Shown here piece after piece: positions 24,601 to 38,000 of a stretch of 64,000 nucleotides of DNA. This DNA is from Nematostella vectensis (taxonomy: Eukaryota > Cnidaria > Anthozoa > Actiniaria > Edwardsiidae), in assembly GCF_932526225.1 (NCBI RefSeq), contig NC_064046.1, forward strand, positions 10,565,719-10,629,718. Reading direction: 5' to 3'. The notes beneath the pieces were generated by a model. It worked only from the letters and a program-made list of their open reading frames with translations, did no database searches and had not been told where the DNA came from. Numbering within the stretch: the first letter of the stretch is position 1; the number at the start of each line of letters is the position of its first letter. Made by a program: the position numbers and the translations under genes.

Positions 24601-27600
24601 CACCAGGTCAACAAAGAAGGTATTTGGGCTGTGACGTCATTTTCTGTGATGGAATGATTGGTTGGTGTTTGGTCATAAAGTGGAATCCTGAAGGAGGATT
24701 TAACTTCGAGTTTTTTTGCCGTTCCCCTGTTCCTGGCTTTTGATTTCTACAAACCCCATTCCCGTTCCTGAGAGCAAGAATCGTCACGTAGAGGCGGTAA
24801 AAATAGGGAAAACATCTTTTTTCCTATTTACTGTGATAAACACGTGCGCAGTTCCCGCATCTCCTTCTCTCTCTTCCATTGTTCGACTCTTAACTTATTA
24901 ATCTACAATTTACTTAGCGTCGTCCACTCACACTCGCCTAATGACGCCAAGTTTTTATCGTTCTGCTTTGACCATGTGTCTCTTGTCGCAGGTCGCACTC
25001 CACTCCATTGCGCGGTGGCTGCAAAATGCTCGTGTACACATGGTTGCAGGCGATGTGTCTGGAAATACAACACTGTGGAGTTACTGGTGGAAGAAGGTAC
25101 ATACTTCTTGTCTTTACCTTCCAATCCCCTTTTTGTAAATAAAGAACAGGTCCTTCTGTTTGGAGCACTCTCTTTTCAGCCCCTCCCTTCTGTAATGATC
25201 TCGCTTGCCATAATGATCACACGCGTAGCAAGGGAGGGGGGGAGGGGGTGCCTCTCAGGGTATGCGTGCATCACTCCTCTGTTAATAGATGGTGATGACG
25301 GCGATGATCATTTCGACGATTATCAAACAATATGCACAGGAATGTAGCTCCTTTTTCAAAGAAAACAGGCCGGTTGCCAGGATTTTTACCGAAAGGGGGT
25401 GGCGAGCCATTTAGCGGACATTTATTATTTTACCTTCTTAATCCCTTAAGTTCTAATCAGGTTTATTTTCGGTACAAACTTTTAAGCAAACCCTAATGTA
25501 TTTGCTTTTTTATTGGGAAGGCAGTGACGTAAACGCGACAGATAACGATGGTAACACGCCCCTTCATCTGGTGACAGCGTCAATCACTGACACGACAACT
25601 GCAAACCTGATCATTCGCAAGGGAGCCAACGTTCGTGCCGTGAACAAGCAGGGAAGCACTGTGCTGCACTTAGTCGCGGGCATGTCCTGCGAGCGCAGCC
25701 GTGAGAGGTTTACGAAGTCGCGGTAAGTAGCGTTAGGAAGGAAAATGATAAGCATCGAATTTATCCAGAATTGCAGACATAGGCTGAATTTGTGGCTTTC
25801 ACAGTCGTGCGTACCCCCCTACCCCCTACCCGCGCCTTCCCCCCTTCCCTTCGCCCGCTGAAAAGGTGAACATTTCTTAATAAGTACCTCTCAGCCAACT
25901 CTGGTTACGCACCTGTACCGTCATTAAAGGATTATACCACTACTTACAGAATCAATTTCGACACAATCTCTGGGCGTGGTATGTGGTAATCATTTATTTA
26001 TGATGGTTATCATCTGGTCATTATTTATTTATTATGGTTATCCTGTTGTAATAATTTATTTATGATGGTAATCCTGTGTTAATCATTTATTTATGATGGT
26101 TATTCTTTGGTAATCATTTATTTATGATGGTTATCATCTGGTCATTATTTATTTATGATGGTTATCCTGTGGTAATCATTTATTTATGATGGTAATCCTT
26201 TGGTAATTATTTATTTATTATGGTTATCCTGTGGTCATCGTTTATTTATGATGGTAATCCTTTGGTAATCATTTATTTATGATGGTAATCCTGTGGTCAT
26301 CATTTATTTATTATGGTAATCCTGTGGTAATCATTCATTTATGATGGTAATCATGTGGTCATCATTTATTTATTATGGTAATCCTGTGGTAATCATTCAT
26401 TTATGATGGTAATCATGTGGTCATCATTTATTTATGATGGTAACCCTGTGGTCATTATTTATTTATGATGGTAATCATGTGGTCATCATTTATTTATGAC
26501 GGTAATCATGTAGTCATCATTTATTTATGATGACAATCATGTGGTAATTATTTATTTATGATGGTAATCCTGTGCTAATCATTTATTTATTATGGTTATC
26601 GTGTGCTAAACATTTATTTATAATGGTAATCCTGTGGTAATCATTTATTAATGATGGTAATCATGTGGTAAACATTTATTTATGATGGTAATACTGTGGT
26701 AATAATTTATTTATGTCTATCCTCAGCTGGACCTTCGGAACTGCTGATGTACTTGTCAGACGAGGTGCTGACGTTAAAGCCGTGGATCACCATGGTAACA
26801 CACCACTTCACTGCGCAGCCGCAGCAGGTCGCGATGACATTGCCAAGCTTTTGATTGACAAGTGGTCAGATGTGAACGCCCTCAATAAGGAGGATCAGGT
26901 TCGTTGTCATCTTGGAATGAATTTTGAACTGTAAGATATATGTAGAACAAAGTCCTCCCCAAGGCGTACCTCTAAAATTTATCAATTACCGGGTTTTGTG
27001 CTAGTTGATGAACCGGGAGGAGACCAGGGGAATGAGTCAACAAAAGGTTAAAATGGTATTTTTAAGGCCTTGAAGAGTACTAGATGTTTCCTAGTTCCTA
27101 GATGCCACCTCAAAAAACATTGTAGCGCACGCCAAATCTCGTAGCAGCGACAAAGAAACGATTCTCGGATTTTCGCGTCGCGTCCTACAAATTTGTCGTC
27201 GCGCGCTACATGTTTTTGGTAGTGGCTCAACTAGGAGACATTTAGGAGACATGTCGCTCGCTACATGTCGCGCTCGACATGTCGCTTAGTTTAGCCAAGT
27301 CTTCAGGCTAATGTGAGAACAGAGTAGTGTAGCTGAAGTTTCGTTCGGTGTCCCTTTTGCTCTGACGAAGGGGTAACACCCATCTCAGTGAAACTAATCT
27401 ATTTTCACAGACTTATTTTCAACCTTTGGCTACTCTTTTCCCCTGACTCTACCACGTCTATGCAGACCCCTAGCTACTTTACCGTTGTCTGTAGTTTTTG
27501 TTTTCTTTTATACCATATTCCCTGTGACGTCTTCGCCACAACAAACCCACGCCTGGATTTAGGCATCCCTTTCAAAGAACATACTCCAGCTCATCGGGGA

Positions 27601-27835
27601 AGAATTCTAGTCGATCATTCCAGTGAGGTGAGTTATTACCTTCTTTCAGAGTCCTCTTCATCTCTCCGCAAGAGTAGGTTCTAGCGAGGTTACTCAGCTA
27701 CTACTGGATAAAGGCGCTGACCCAAGGTTACTTGATGCGCAGGCGCGCACGCCTATGGAAATGGCGATCGACTCGGGGCGAGTCGACGTAATAGAAGCGA
27801 TTGAGCGTGCCCTGCTGAACGGAGAAGGCAGCTGA
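18628..27835 (+). CDS. Multi-ankyrin-repeat protein (12 exons seen, 5' incomplete)
   Basis: Exons: 18628-19560, 19867-20114, 21087-21208, 22005-22219, 22875-23119, 23688-23879, 24372-24619, 24992-25096, 25521-25722, 26727-26898, an uncertain exon ending at about 27629, and a terminal exon from 27678 or 27689 to TGA at 27833-27835. Phases agree through the tenth exon. The product is at least about 960 aa, almost wholly ankyrin repeats (about 26). Examples are NTPLHLAATNGH, RTALHYAAQQGH, VTPLHIAVGNGR, QTPLHVAVLAGV and NTPLHCAAAAGR. No kinase, death, SOCS or channel domain is visible. The first in-frame ATG is 18748; the frame is open to the acceptor at 18626-18627, so an upstream exon is likely. 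Ankyrin arrays are protein-binding scaffolds; no specific partner can be named. The donor at 20115 (AG|GTTATG) is weak. The last two exons are the least certain. Confidence 0.85.
20385..20776. mobile_element. MITE family with CATGACGG ends, copy 1 (ankyrin intron 2)
   Basis: Begins ACATGACGGAAAA and ends TTTTTCTGTCATGTCG. Most of the length is shared with 60687-61062, including AATAAGCTCATTTCACATC, AAGTACTTAG and TCCCTGAGCTCA. It is non-coding; short ORFs inside are not conserved between copies. Confidence 0.75.
20803..20949. mobile_element. Short inverted-repeat element (147 bp)
   Basis: Ends GCCTACGCCACACTAGGCGA and ...CACCCTAGTGTCGTAGGC are reverse complements with few mismatches and extend into GATTTTGTA/TACAAAATC. 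It lies in the ankyrin intron between exons 2 and 3, next to another element. Confidence 0.65.
22220..22640 (+). repeat. Degenerate purine-rich array beginning at the ankyrin exon 4 donor
   Basis: The exon end GGGGGCTACAGGAG|GTAGGG is echoed downstream by GGGCTACTGGAGGGGG, GAGCTACAAGGGGTAGGGTG, GGACTACAGGGG and GGGGCTAAAAGTGGTAGGGTG, together with repeated TCATACAGGAG. Copies are diverged and of irregular length, unlike the clean arrays in other genes here. Confidence 0.6.
25975..26716 (+). repeat. 31 bp minisatellite, about 24 copies, ending at a splice acceptor
   Basis: The unit ATTTATTTATGATGG followed by TAATCCTGTGGTAATC (31 bp) repeats with small substitutions across about 740 bp of the ankyrin intron and stops 10-15 nt before the acceptor at 26725-26726. 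No exon sequence is included in the unit. Confidence 0.9.
27060..27310. mobile_element. Non-autonomous element related to 38104-38330
   Basis: Shares GCGCGCTACAATGT/GCGCGCTACATGT, CACTACCAAAAA-type, GGAGACAT and GTTTAGCCA motifs with 38104-38330, partly in inverted arrangement. It has repeated internal GTCGC/GCGAC pairs. Borders are approximate. Confidence 0.55.
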
Positions 27836-27836
27836 T

Positions 27837-27842
27837 AATAAA
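27837..27842 (+). terminator. Poly(A) signal almost touching the ankyrin stop codon
   Basis: AATAAA starts 2 nt after the TGA (27833-27835). A second AATAAA lies near 28025. If the first is used, the 3' UTR would be only about 20-30 nt. Confidence 0.4.
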
Positions 27843-27989
27843 TTTACCTCTGATCGCGATGTCAGTTCAGAAGATAAAAGATAATAGCTAGTCTTATTCA
27901 AAGGAAAAAGCATTCAAAATCGCGGAATCTCCCCTTCAAGAAAATTGACATGACATAGTTGTATGAACCGGTTCTTTTGTAATCGCCTA

Positions 27990-28270
27990 AACAGAAGCCA
28001 TCGATAGCGACTTTTCTTTGTTCGATAAATAAACGGTTTTAATAGGGAATGACTTTGTATTAATCAGCAGTAACTCGGCTATAGTCCGGTGGCGACTCGG
28101 CGTAATCGTAAATGACTCCGAATAAGCCAACAGTAACACAGCTTTAGCCGATAGAAACTCGGTATAACATCGGGAATGATTCGGAATTAGCCAGCAGTGA
28201 CTCAGTAACAGACGGTCGAGACTTGGCATAAAGTCAGGGATGACTCGGCAGTAGTCACGTGTGACTTGAT
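27990..28270. repeat. Degenerate tandem repeat with TGACTCGG core
   Basis: TGACTCGGCA or close variants (GACTCGGCG, TGATTCGGAA, GACTTGGCA) recur about every 40-45 bp, with AGCCAnCAGTnACnC between them. It lies just downstream of the ankyrin gene. Confidence 0.55.
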
Positions 28271-29559
28271 TGATGTCGAGAATGGCTCGGCACTATGGCG
28301 AAACCTTTTCAAAAACAAAATGCTTTCCCATTACTATGCTGTCCTTTTTAAGCGGACAGCAAATGTATGAAGCTATAAATAACGAGAGTTATACCACAGC
28401 CTGCTAAACAAGAATTTTATTTTCTTCTCAAGCCATATTATCATTTTGAATTGGCTTTGGTGGAAAAAACATAAAGTATTTAGATTTTGAGTATAATGTC
28501 TTAATATCCAAATTGGCCCCAAAATAAAACATGTGACGATATTTTTTTACATGTGTTTGTCGAAAAACATAAATCTTTAAGATTTGCAGCGGATGCTATT
28601 CCGTGATAAATTGCCGGCCCTTCTGCAAAGCAATTAATCCACTTCTATACAAACCGCTTATTTCACATAATAAGCGTCCACCTAGTACTCACTTCGAAAT
28701 ATGACCATCGTATCTTTAGGTATGGCAGATCCATTATCACGAGTTCCCAAAAAACGACCTAGCTTTTTTAACACACTTTTGACCCCTTTATACTACTTCA
28801 GCTGCAGGCTTTCTACGCTATATGCCTTGCGTGATAGGCAATTCTTTTTATACTTAGTACAAAGCATTTGCTTATTATAGTGACGTCATCTTTTTTGAAA
28901 GGTCCTTTTAAAAGGCTCTTTAAAAGGATTAGCGGGGAAATATAGCTCTTAATGTTTTTTTATCGGTGCGTTAGGGTTATTTGTTAAAAGACACGCGCCG
29001 TGCACGTACACGTCACTGATAATGTAAGTACCTCCGTTAGCGGTAACCCTTATCTTTACTTTCTTGATTTCTTTCTTCTTATGAGATTATGGATTATTTA
29101 ATTTCATGCACGTAAAGAAAGGAACAACGGGCGGAAAGGGTATAAATAGATTAGAATTATAATGGAAGGATCAAGGAGAGAAAAAAACACTTTGATTTTT
29201 TTTAGGAACCGTTGATGGATGATATCAAACTGGAGGAAAATCACACACGAGCAAATCTGACTGGTTTCAGCATTTCGAGAGAGAAATGAGATTGATGGGC
29301 GGCTCTTGTGGCGAGGATATGGCAGAGATTTGCAGGCTCGCTGCATAAAAAATAGCATTCATCTTTATATATTATCAATGCTTAGGTTCTTATTTTGCGC
29401 AACACCATGGTAAAGTATGCGGTATAGCTATAAATATATTTACTATGTTTTCGAGATGTTTTTTTTAGTGGACGCCGTCCTACTATGCTAAATTGGAATT
29501 GAATTGAAATTTTTAAAAACTTTTTAAAGATGGTTCTACTGTCGAATCCGTTGTATGGC

Positions 29560-29812
29560 GACGCTGCATTTCCAAAACATCGATTTGTTTTTGTCTTTTG
29601 GTGTTTTCTATCCGCCATTCAAATTATTTTAAGCCAATCAGATTCTTGCCATCTCTCGCCTAGTGCAGTTGCCTGGCTTTCTGTCGCGACACTGTCTGGT
29701 TTTTGTTCAAAGGGAAGCCAGGGATGTGCACAAAGCGAGATTCTGATTGGCTCAGAATAGTTTTACTGGCGGAACAGAAAACCAAAACAAATCGTGTTTG
29801 GAAAACGCTGGT
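29560..29812. mobile_element. Inverted-repeat element with about 80 bp imperfect arms
   Basis: The left arm (TTTCCAAAACATCGATTTGT ... TCCGCC ... AGCCAATCAGATTCT) is matched in reverse on the right (AGATTCTGATTGGCT ... GGCGGA ... ACAAATCGTGTTTGGAAA). The short spacer includes AAGCCAGG/CCTGGCTT pairs. Confidence 0.65.
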
Positions 29813-30235
29813 CGCGAGTGAGTATGATTTAAAGGAGCTATCGCAGCCCCATGCAGACAACCATATTGGGAGGCACAGCGAAGTTGTTAATGACGTGGAC
29901 GTGGATGCCACAGTTTGGTGCTTTGGGATTTTAGACGTTATTCTCGAATGCTCTCCTCCTACCCTCTAAGTGTATTTAAGCCCAGAATTTCAATCTATGC
30001 AAGTCCTGAGCTCTCACCAAGGTTTATTATCTGCTCTACAAGGTTTATGGTGTTGCGTATGCGCACTGCAGCTCGTATGTACTAGTTTTGCCCCCCCCCC
30101 CCACCCCCCCGAGGCAACAGACGTTATATTTTTACGTAAACGGAAAACGTATCCGTTATTTAGTCTGCTACTACTTGAACACAGCTCTCGAAATATAGCT
30201 CAAACGCGCAACAACTCTACAACTTGAGCCGTAGA

Positions 30236-30340
30236 GTGTAAATCAGCTTACCACTCCGCTACGACGTTCGGCTACGAAAGTCGTGGTGTTTAGGTCTGGT
30301 CAAAGACATGTCGTAGGCAAGTGGCATACGTCTTTTTTTC
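30236..30340. mobile_element. Fragment related to the 53855-54051 element
   Basis: Shares TAGAGTGTAAATCAGC, CTACGACGTTCGG-like, ACGAAAGTCGT and GACATGTCGTAGGCA with the reverse complement of 53855-54051. No complete ends are visible. Confidence 0.4.
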
Positions 30341-32044
30341 AGAAATATCGAATTTCTTTTAGAAAAAAAGTATAGATACCATACGGATTTCCACGGATTC
30401 TCCTTCTCAATGTCGGCCTATAGTAGTTTGTGATTCCCGAGCTAGTAATAAATAATCCCTTATGTGATATTTACGGGATTTTAAAATGGCTTAGCTTATT
30501 ATATTCGTATTATAAAAGATCAGCTGAGATAACATGGGGCTGCTCACTACAAAAGCGTTGTGTAATTTGGTAACGCCAACATAATAATGGATAATTTGAA
30601 ATTTTGTATGTTCAAGGTCAGAAGACAAACACGATTGCCGCACAATAATCGGTATGATATAGTACTGGTATTTGAAAAAAGGATTCTTGTTATCTTTTAA
30701 ATTAAGCATATACAAGACGTGAAACCAAATCTTTAATATTTTCTAAATGGGAAATTATCGAGATGATCTTAAAAAAAAGAAACATCACTTTAAATCCCAT
30801 ATACTGAAATTACCATCATGTTGTCTAAACAACCCACATGACATTGGGCCATTCTAAGTGTAACCAGTAATAACATGAAAGCGTTGCGCATTTGGCTGTC
30901 TCATAGCATAAAACCAACTTTGATCAGCAAATACATCACAAAATATAAAAGCTTAACCGAAAATGATCAAAAAGAAAGACAAATGAAGAGACCCATTCAA
31001 AAACCCATCATTTTGATTAGCTGATACTTAATTATTTTTGGTATAATAATGCGTGTAAAAAATTGCTTTGCGTCCGGATAAACGTTCCCTTAAAACTTTC
31101 CCTCCCGGTGCTTACATTCCCTCGTACAATTTATCTCAATAAGAAAATCCGTCGATACTAACAAACATACCGATTCAAGGTAAATATTCAGAGAATCTTA
31201 TTACGAAATTAGAGCAAACGCCATTTACAGCCTTTGTTAATACTAAAGCATTTACGAGTATTTGAATGCATTGTACTAAAAAGCCGCAAGTTTTCATTCG
31301 GCTAAAAGGGGCTTGCTCTATAAAGTAATACAATGCATATATATTAACCTTTAATTTCAATCTCCCCGGTGCAACGCTGCTTACATAGGAAGTCTCACAC
31401 CTGTCGACCGCCTCTTAACTGTTCTTGCAAAATATTATTGTAACCGTGAAAATGCGCTTCTCGACTTCTTTTCAAATACTATCTACCCACTATTTGCGCG
31501 AAAGGGCCCTGTTGAGCGTTCAGAAAACAAACAAAAAATTGCTGTCGGAAATAGAAAATGGATTCACCTTGAAAACTGTCATTCGCCTTATTCTCTAGAT
31601 CTTAGACTTGATTAGATGTAGCTTATAACCTAAGAGCACATCTATAAAGACAAATTTGTCCAAACTTTACTAGATTCTTCTTTTCCAAGCAAGAGGCAAT
31701 ATAAGTTGTAAATGGACATTTTGAGGGTGGCGTGAAAGGATATCGGCTATTGGATTGTTGTTTTGTTTCAAGTCTGTAAAGATTTGGATAGAACAAGTTG
31801 TGGAATAATGAAATGCCATTTTGTCGATGAAATAGGCTTCATTATTTGTGCAGTTCGTAGTTGGCAGATGTCACTCACGAATCGTGTTACGTCACTAAGC
31901 CCTTAACACAAACCGTTTCCTGACAGAACGAAGACCATCTCACAATTTATTGTGTCGTACCTACAGTCCCTAAAACGAAACAAAAAATGAAAACATTGCA
32001 AAACTAGCACGACAAAGCCACAGCTACCCGATCAGCTTGTACAA

Positions 32045-35000
32045 ATGGCGGATTTACTTAAGAAAACCTTGTGTTCGTCGGTAAGAAGTGATATATCTCC
32101 TATTCGAATTGACTTTATTATTTTGTACGTACTGATATGACTTTTAAATTATTTTTGCTTCCTCGCAGGTTTATTGCTTTGGGGTATTTTTCTTGATGAT
32201 AAATCCGGGTAAGTAGGCTAGTTTGCGGTTGCTTAAGGACAATGTTACTCTACTTTTTCGTCGGACGTACCATTTGCAATCTCAGAATCAATAAGCGAAA
32301 ACTAATTAAGAATTCTGCTTTGAGCATAGGAAAACCTAAAAAAAAATTCATGTGTTGCTGAAAAGTATTACCAAAAAACTTTTAATGCAACTATTTTCAA
32401 GATAGCTGTTGTAGAAAATAAACTAAAGATGTATTTAGCGAGCAGAGGCGATAAAATAATTTAAAACGCTAGCAGCCTTAAGCGCTTGAGTATAAGAATA
32501 GCATTCACAGTCATGGATGTCTGATGGCAGTCTGCTTTTATACGACGGAAAAACAAGTTAAAACACAGTAACATTTGAGTGTATAACCAAAAGGCTTAGG
32601 ACAAGTCAGTTTGAATTGTGTTGAATCCCTTTAAAGGAATCAACCTAAACAGGAAGCGGTAGTCTTTCATTCGATTTCAACTTTCCACAAAATTCCGAAT
32701 TTTTCGTATTCGAGATGTAATCACACAGAGAAAGCGAATACTGAGATAGCTATTTTAGATGGATTGTCCATTATACCCTGACATGAAAAAACGATTCTGT
32801 TTACATTAAGGACCCATTCTACTTTAATCGATAAAATGCTTTCCATAACGAATACACGCGGTTTGCCATTTTTTCGTTTTTTTCATATTTTTAATAATCT
32901 CTTTTCAATTTTATTGTTTTATTTTTTATTTTAAGTGAATTTCATAAATCAGGAGAAGACGAAAATGAGATTGTTTGGTCGTAGTGTACACAATTCGCTG
33001 TGTTATTTGTACAAGCCCCGTGCAAATGACTGTGTGGACTTTCTCACGAAAACCAAACCTTGCTCATATTGTTTTCGGACTCTTAAATCAATTAAAAGAA
33101 AATTGCCAGGCATTGAAACAATCTAGAAACGGAATCTAAAATTTAACTCCTAAGTTGAACCTATGACGCATATTTTGTCTCTAATAGTAATTTCATATTC
33201 TAGCTTGTCTTCATTATTAACAGTCTTGAGAATTTCCGTGAGAAAGGCCTTTCGGTTCTCTTTTTGTTATTATTTTTTAAGAAGGCAATTTCGGATTTAA
33301 GCGGAACTTAGGATGAAACAGGAGCTGGCAATAATTAATTGATAGACCATTCTGGTTAAAGGAAAAAATATCTGATTTCAATTATACTCGATGTGCTTGT
33401 AAAAAAAATAGTAAAAAAATAGACCGGACTACACAAGGCGTTAAATATTTAATGGTGGTCTTCAATAAGAATCAAGTGAACACTTTTCGAACATACATTT
33501 ACAACTTTATTGAGCAATACCAAAAAATCGGTATCGGACTAGTATTCTAATAACCAGAAAATCTTAACCTAGCAAAAAATCATTTTAATTTGGTTTGCGT
33601 AGGTTTATTGAGCAACTTTTTTGAGCAATACCAAAAAATCGGTATCGGACTAGTATTCTAATAACCAGAAAATCTTAACCTAGCAAAAAATCATTTTTAT
33701 TTGGTTTGCGTAGGTTTAACAAAACAGCACAATATTCTAAACAACAAAAACGGGGGCAAAATGGTAAATCTAATATATAAAACCAACACCTACTTAATTT
33801 CTAACCCACGGTATAACACATCAAATCTCATATGAATAAAACGCTGTCGTTTTGAGGGTCTAGTACCAAGGAAACTTAGTTTCTTTTCAGGGACCTTCTC
33901 AACTAACTGAAGATGGTCACAGTAACTGTTTTTCTCTTCTGGTTACAAGTCATAAAGTTTACGAAACCCCTGGGGTACGCTCACCTTAAAAATTACAAGA
34001 ATCATACAGATTTTCCAAATACGGAATATATTAGTTTCCTTATATGGAAGTGACCGCGTTTGGCAAAAACGACAATTTTTGGCTCAATTTTCTTGATATG
34101 GTTAATATTATTGTGAATACAACATGCTGTGAAAATTTATGTAGATTTACTTCTCGTTCGTCCTGGCAACCGCAAGAATTTCCCATTAAGACCGAAGTCA
34201 AAGTTGACTTAAGAAATCCTTAACAATCACTACCATGTAGCCAAAACAAACACGCTTTCGTAAATATATCACAGTTTGTTGCTAAACGTCAAGTCATCAA
34301 AGGAAGAAAAATTAATTTGTTTCCCTCTCTTTTGGGGGCAATTTTGTGAATGAGGGAGAATTTGTTGCTAGGCAACGGAGATAAGAACTTTATAGAATGC
34401 GCGTATAGCAAATAGTGGGAAATGAGATATCGTTCTGTTTCATACTGACCTGTTTCTTTTGCTCGATTGAATTGTTATTTTTTCTAATTGCACCTTACGT
34501 GAAACAGAAAGGAACATAGGAAATCAAGTGTTAAGGAAAAAACCATTGCCTTAAATTCCTCTTATTTTAAGATATTAAATGGCCCGTTTAAACTCTTGGG
34601 AAATAATATGATTTATATTATTAACATTGCTGTTTGGATTATAACGGCCTGATCCAGATTTATCACGAGCTGTTGATATATATGCAGGAGGATTAAGAAG
34701 GTCTTTCACAATACTTATCTCTTATTTTTGCGTTCGAAATACTGAAACGATATTTAAAACGGGTTATTATTTTTTTAAACGCGCGATTGATTTTCAACGG
34801 GGGATGTGAAATCACAGGGAACAGGGAATAAAATTCGTCGTAAAAGTAAAATGCAGTTAAATCTTATTGCAACTTAGGTTTCTTCCCCCCCTCCTCTCCG
34901 CCAATATATTTTCGTAGTTATCACCCATCGCAATGCGTTATCAAGTTCAACACCAGCATTATCATCACCGTCGCCATTTACTACGTCATCTATGTCATCG

Positions 35001-38000
35001 TCATGATCATCACTGCCACTGCCATCACTTTTATAACCATCATCATCATTGTCATTAACAGTAGTAGCACAAGCAAAACCAACATCATAGTTAACAGCGC
35101 CACAATCATCGTTATCATTGCTACCATCAACAGTAGTAGGCAAAACTAGCAAAGCGAACATCAACGCAATCATTACCATCATCATTATTACCATCGCTAT
35201 ATCATCATCAATAGTAGCAGAACCAGCAAAACCAGCATCAGCGCCATCACCACCGTCACTATTATTTCCATTGCAATCACCATTTCTAGGTAGCAGATCC
35301 GGCAAGGCGAACAGAACGCCCTCATTACCATCACCATCGCGTTATCACAACTATCGTATCATCACCATGACTACCATAGTATTATTATCATCAGGGGCTC
35401 GTTTCTCGAAGCACCCGAGAATTCTCGGGCCCGTTAACGTTTTATTCCTTAAATTTGAAAAGCTGTCAAATTCCTATAAAATTTATGGTATCTAAATGTG
35501 TTGAAATATCGTCAAACGTCGTATTTTACCACAAAAATTCACGTGAAGGATGATTCTCTTGATAGATTTATAGATTTTGATCTTTCCCGAACTTCTCGGG
35601 CCCGAAAGTCACATGGCTTAAATATTAAGAAAGTTCTCGGGACCTCGGAGTCACCCGAGACATTTCGGGTAACTTTTTGGCTCCAGCAAAACTTCGAAAA
35701 TGGCTCTTTTGAGCGTAATCATTTGGAATATGAACCAAGAGGAAGTTCAAACTGTTCTAAAACATGAAAGCGGTTCTCAAAAAGAAAACATGCGAAATTT
35801 TGAGCAAAACATGCAAAATTAAGTTTTCGTCACGAGAATTCTCGGGTGTTTCGAGAAACGGGCCCCAGGGCCGTAGCAGGGGGTGGGGCACTGGGGTCAC
35901 GTGCCCTCCGAAATGACCAGAAGGGTGGTTGTTCCCTCCCCCAATATTTTCTTTATGTTTCTGTATTGCGCTCCCCCCTCAATCTTACGTGGCCTGTTAC
36001 GGCTCTGATTATCATTTTCACCATCATCATTAAAATCTCATCATAACCCATATCTTTATAGACAGTGCCATTATCATCATTTTCATCATCATCAACAATA
36101 TCAACATCATTATCCACCAAATCATAGTCATAATCAATTATCAATAGCTGTCGTGATATTGATCATCCTCGTCATCATTTTTTTTCATTTTATTTTTTCA
36201 GTCTTATCAATATCGTACCACATCGACACGTCCGCAGCAATCATTAAAGGTGGCGGCAAAAATGTTACTGGAACTAAAGAACAACGTTACTTTGTCGGCC
36301 CCAACCAGGCTTCATGGAACTACTCAGTCGCTGTATTCAACTTAACATTACATAAAGACATCTTTGAAAAGGAGAACGATATCACCATCAACGGGACGGA
36401 CGCCTTGTCAATCCACACAAGAGGGGACTTTGATCTCAGGACGAAGCTTGATGTGAGTGGTAGACAAATCGACGCGTCGGACAGCAAGCTGTACTTCATC
36501 GGAGGATTCATTCGCACGAGCAATTCATGCTGCGTGCTCGGTAAGTAACAGGCTAAAGATCAACCTGGTAATGCATCAGAACAGTCAAATGCAGGGCCGT
36601 AGCAGGGGGGGAAGAGGGGGAAGCGGGGAAAGGGATAGTGCCCCTTTCCCAAGGTAATAACCAAGAGCGACCAAGCTGCTAGCCCCCACCCCCAAACACA
36701 CACACACTTTTTGTAATGTCTCTGTTGTATCGTGCCTCCTATATTTCGATCTACGCGGCCTTACAGCGGCGTAGCCAGGATTTTTAACAGTAGGGGCCCC
36801 AAAAGGTCCTTTCAAGACATTTTCTAGATAATTTCTCATACATTTACTGTATTTTTGGCTGCTAGAAGAAGGGGCCCGGGCCCCCTGGGCCACCCCCCTG
36901 GCTACGCCCCTGTAGACCGGTGAACTTACTGCGCCTTCAAAATGGACCGAGAACTGATAAAATTTATGTGAAGAGTTTTGCTTACATTATGTTTGGGGAT
37001 ATCGGGTCAAATAAACGTCGGACGATTGTTATTCTGGTCTCACTGGACAGTGCTGAATGAATAAAGTGCCTATATCAAACCATTAACTTTCGAAAACCTC
37101 GTTTTCAAAGCTCGTTAGATGAATTCCTTATCAGGAAGCTTCAATATGTTTTTCGTTATCGCCATATAACTCTGTTAGTCGAGTATTTCCTTAGTTATCT
37201 GTTTTTACTACATTTTTGCTTCAAAAAGACGCCCAGATCTTAATGTTTTCTGTCTCCTGGACAACGAAGAAAGCCTCTTGAGTACTGTCTTGTTTTCCAG
37301 ACTGATTGTTTTTTTTTTTGTGATATTTGCGCGAGTTTAGCCACTTTAAAAAAGGGAATCGCAATATAATCGAGCCATATTAATCATAACTTAATACGTT
37401 TTTGAAATATTACAATTAATTTTATCGGCAGTGTCTGAATCAATCCTGTACTCTTGCGAATAAACACTAATTATTCCTACACCTGTCTATTTCAGGCCTT
37501 TAGGCGTAAAGGCTAAATTTCAGACCAAAATCTGGTTGTAAAGCATACTTAGAATTTAAAATTTAGTATTAGTTATTTAATGAAGCTTCACACGCATTCT
37601 GTTTTTTAACCTTTTAGCATACGAACATGATTCTTACTTAGATTGTGTGCTAGGGATTATTTTATTTCAGTATACCCTCATCTTTTTTTTTCTTTTGTGA
37701 TTGCGATAGCAGGGGGGAATTCTGGTCCTTCTGAGGATTATCAATTAAACGTTCATTTGGATCTGTTTTCGTGAGTGAAACCAGGGCTATACATACGAAA
37801 TGAGGTTGTTTGTGTGTCAGAACAGTAGAACATCCGGTCACCCTTGGCTTGACAGGATAACAACCCTAGCCACACTTTCTACTTAGAAACCCCCGAAAAC
37901 GGTAGAACCCTCGGTATAGAACCCCCGCTAACGCGAGCTAGAATTCGAACTCCACGCTAACTTGAACTGTGATCAATTTCCCCTGGATTTGAACCTAATT

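Larger units (their letters stand above)
27843..32044. other. 4.2 kb gene-poor spacer
   Basis: No exon with credible splice sites or similarity was found. It holds degenerate GACTCGGC-type repeats (27990-28270), an inverted-repeat element (29560-29812), an element fragment (30236-30340) and several poly-A/T tracts. The promoter of the next gene should lie at its right end. Confidence 0.5.

Noticed and set aside
34874-35305. Asp/Gly-rich minus-strand ORF of 143 aa
   Set aside because: Translation of an imperfect CAT/ATC trinucleotide tract; no start context or partner exon.
35498-35767. 89 aa ORF
   Set aside because: Located wholly inside the TCTCGGG-ended MITE and without recognisable domain.
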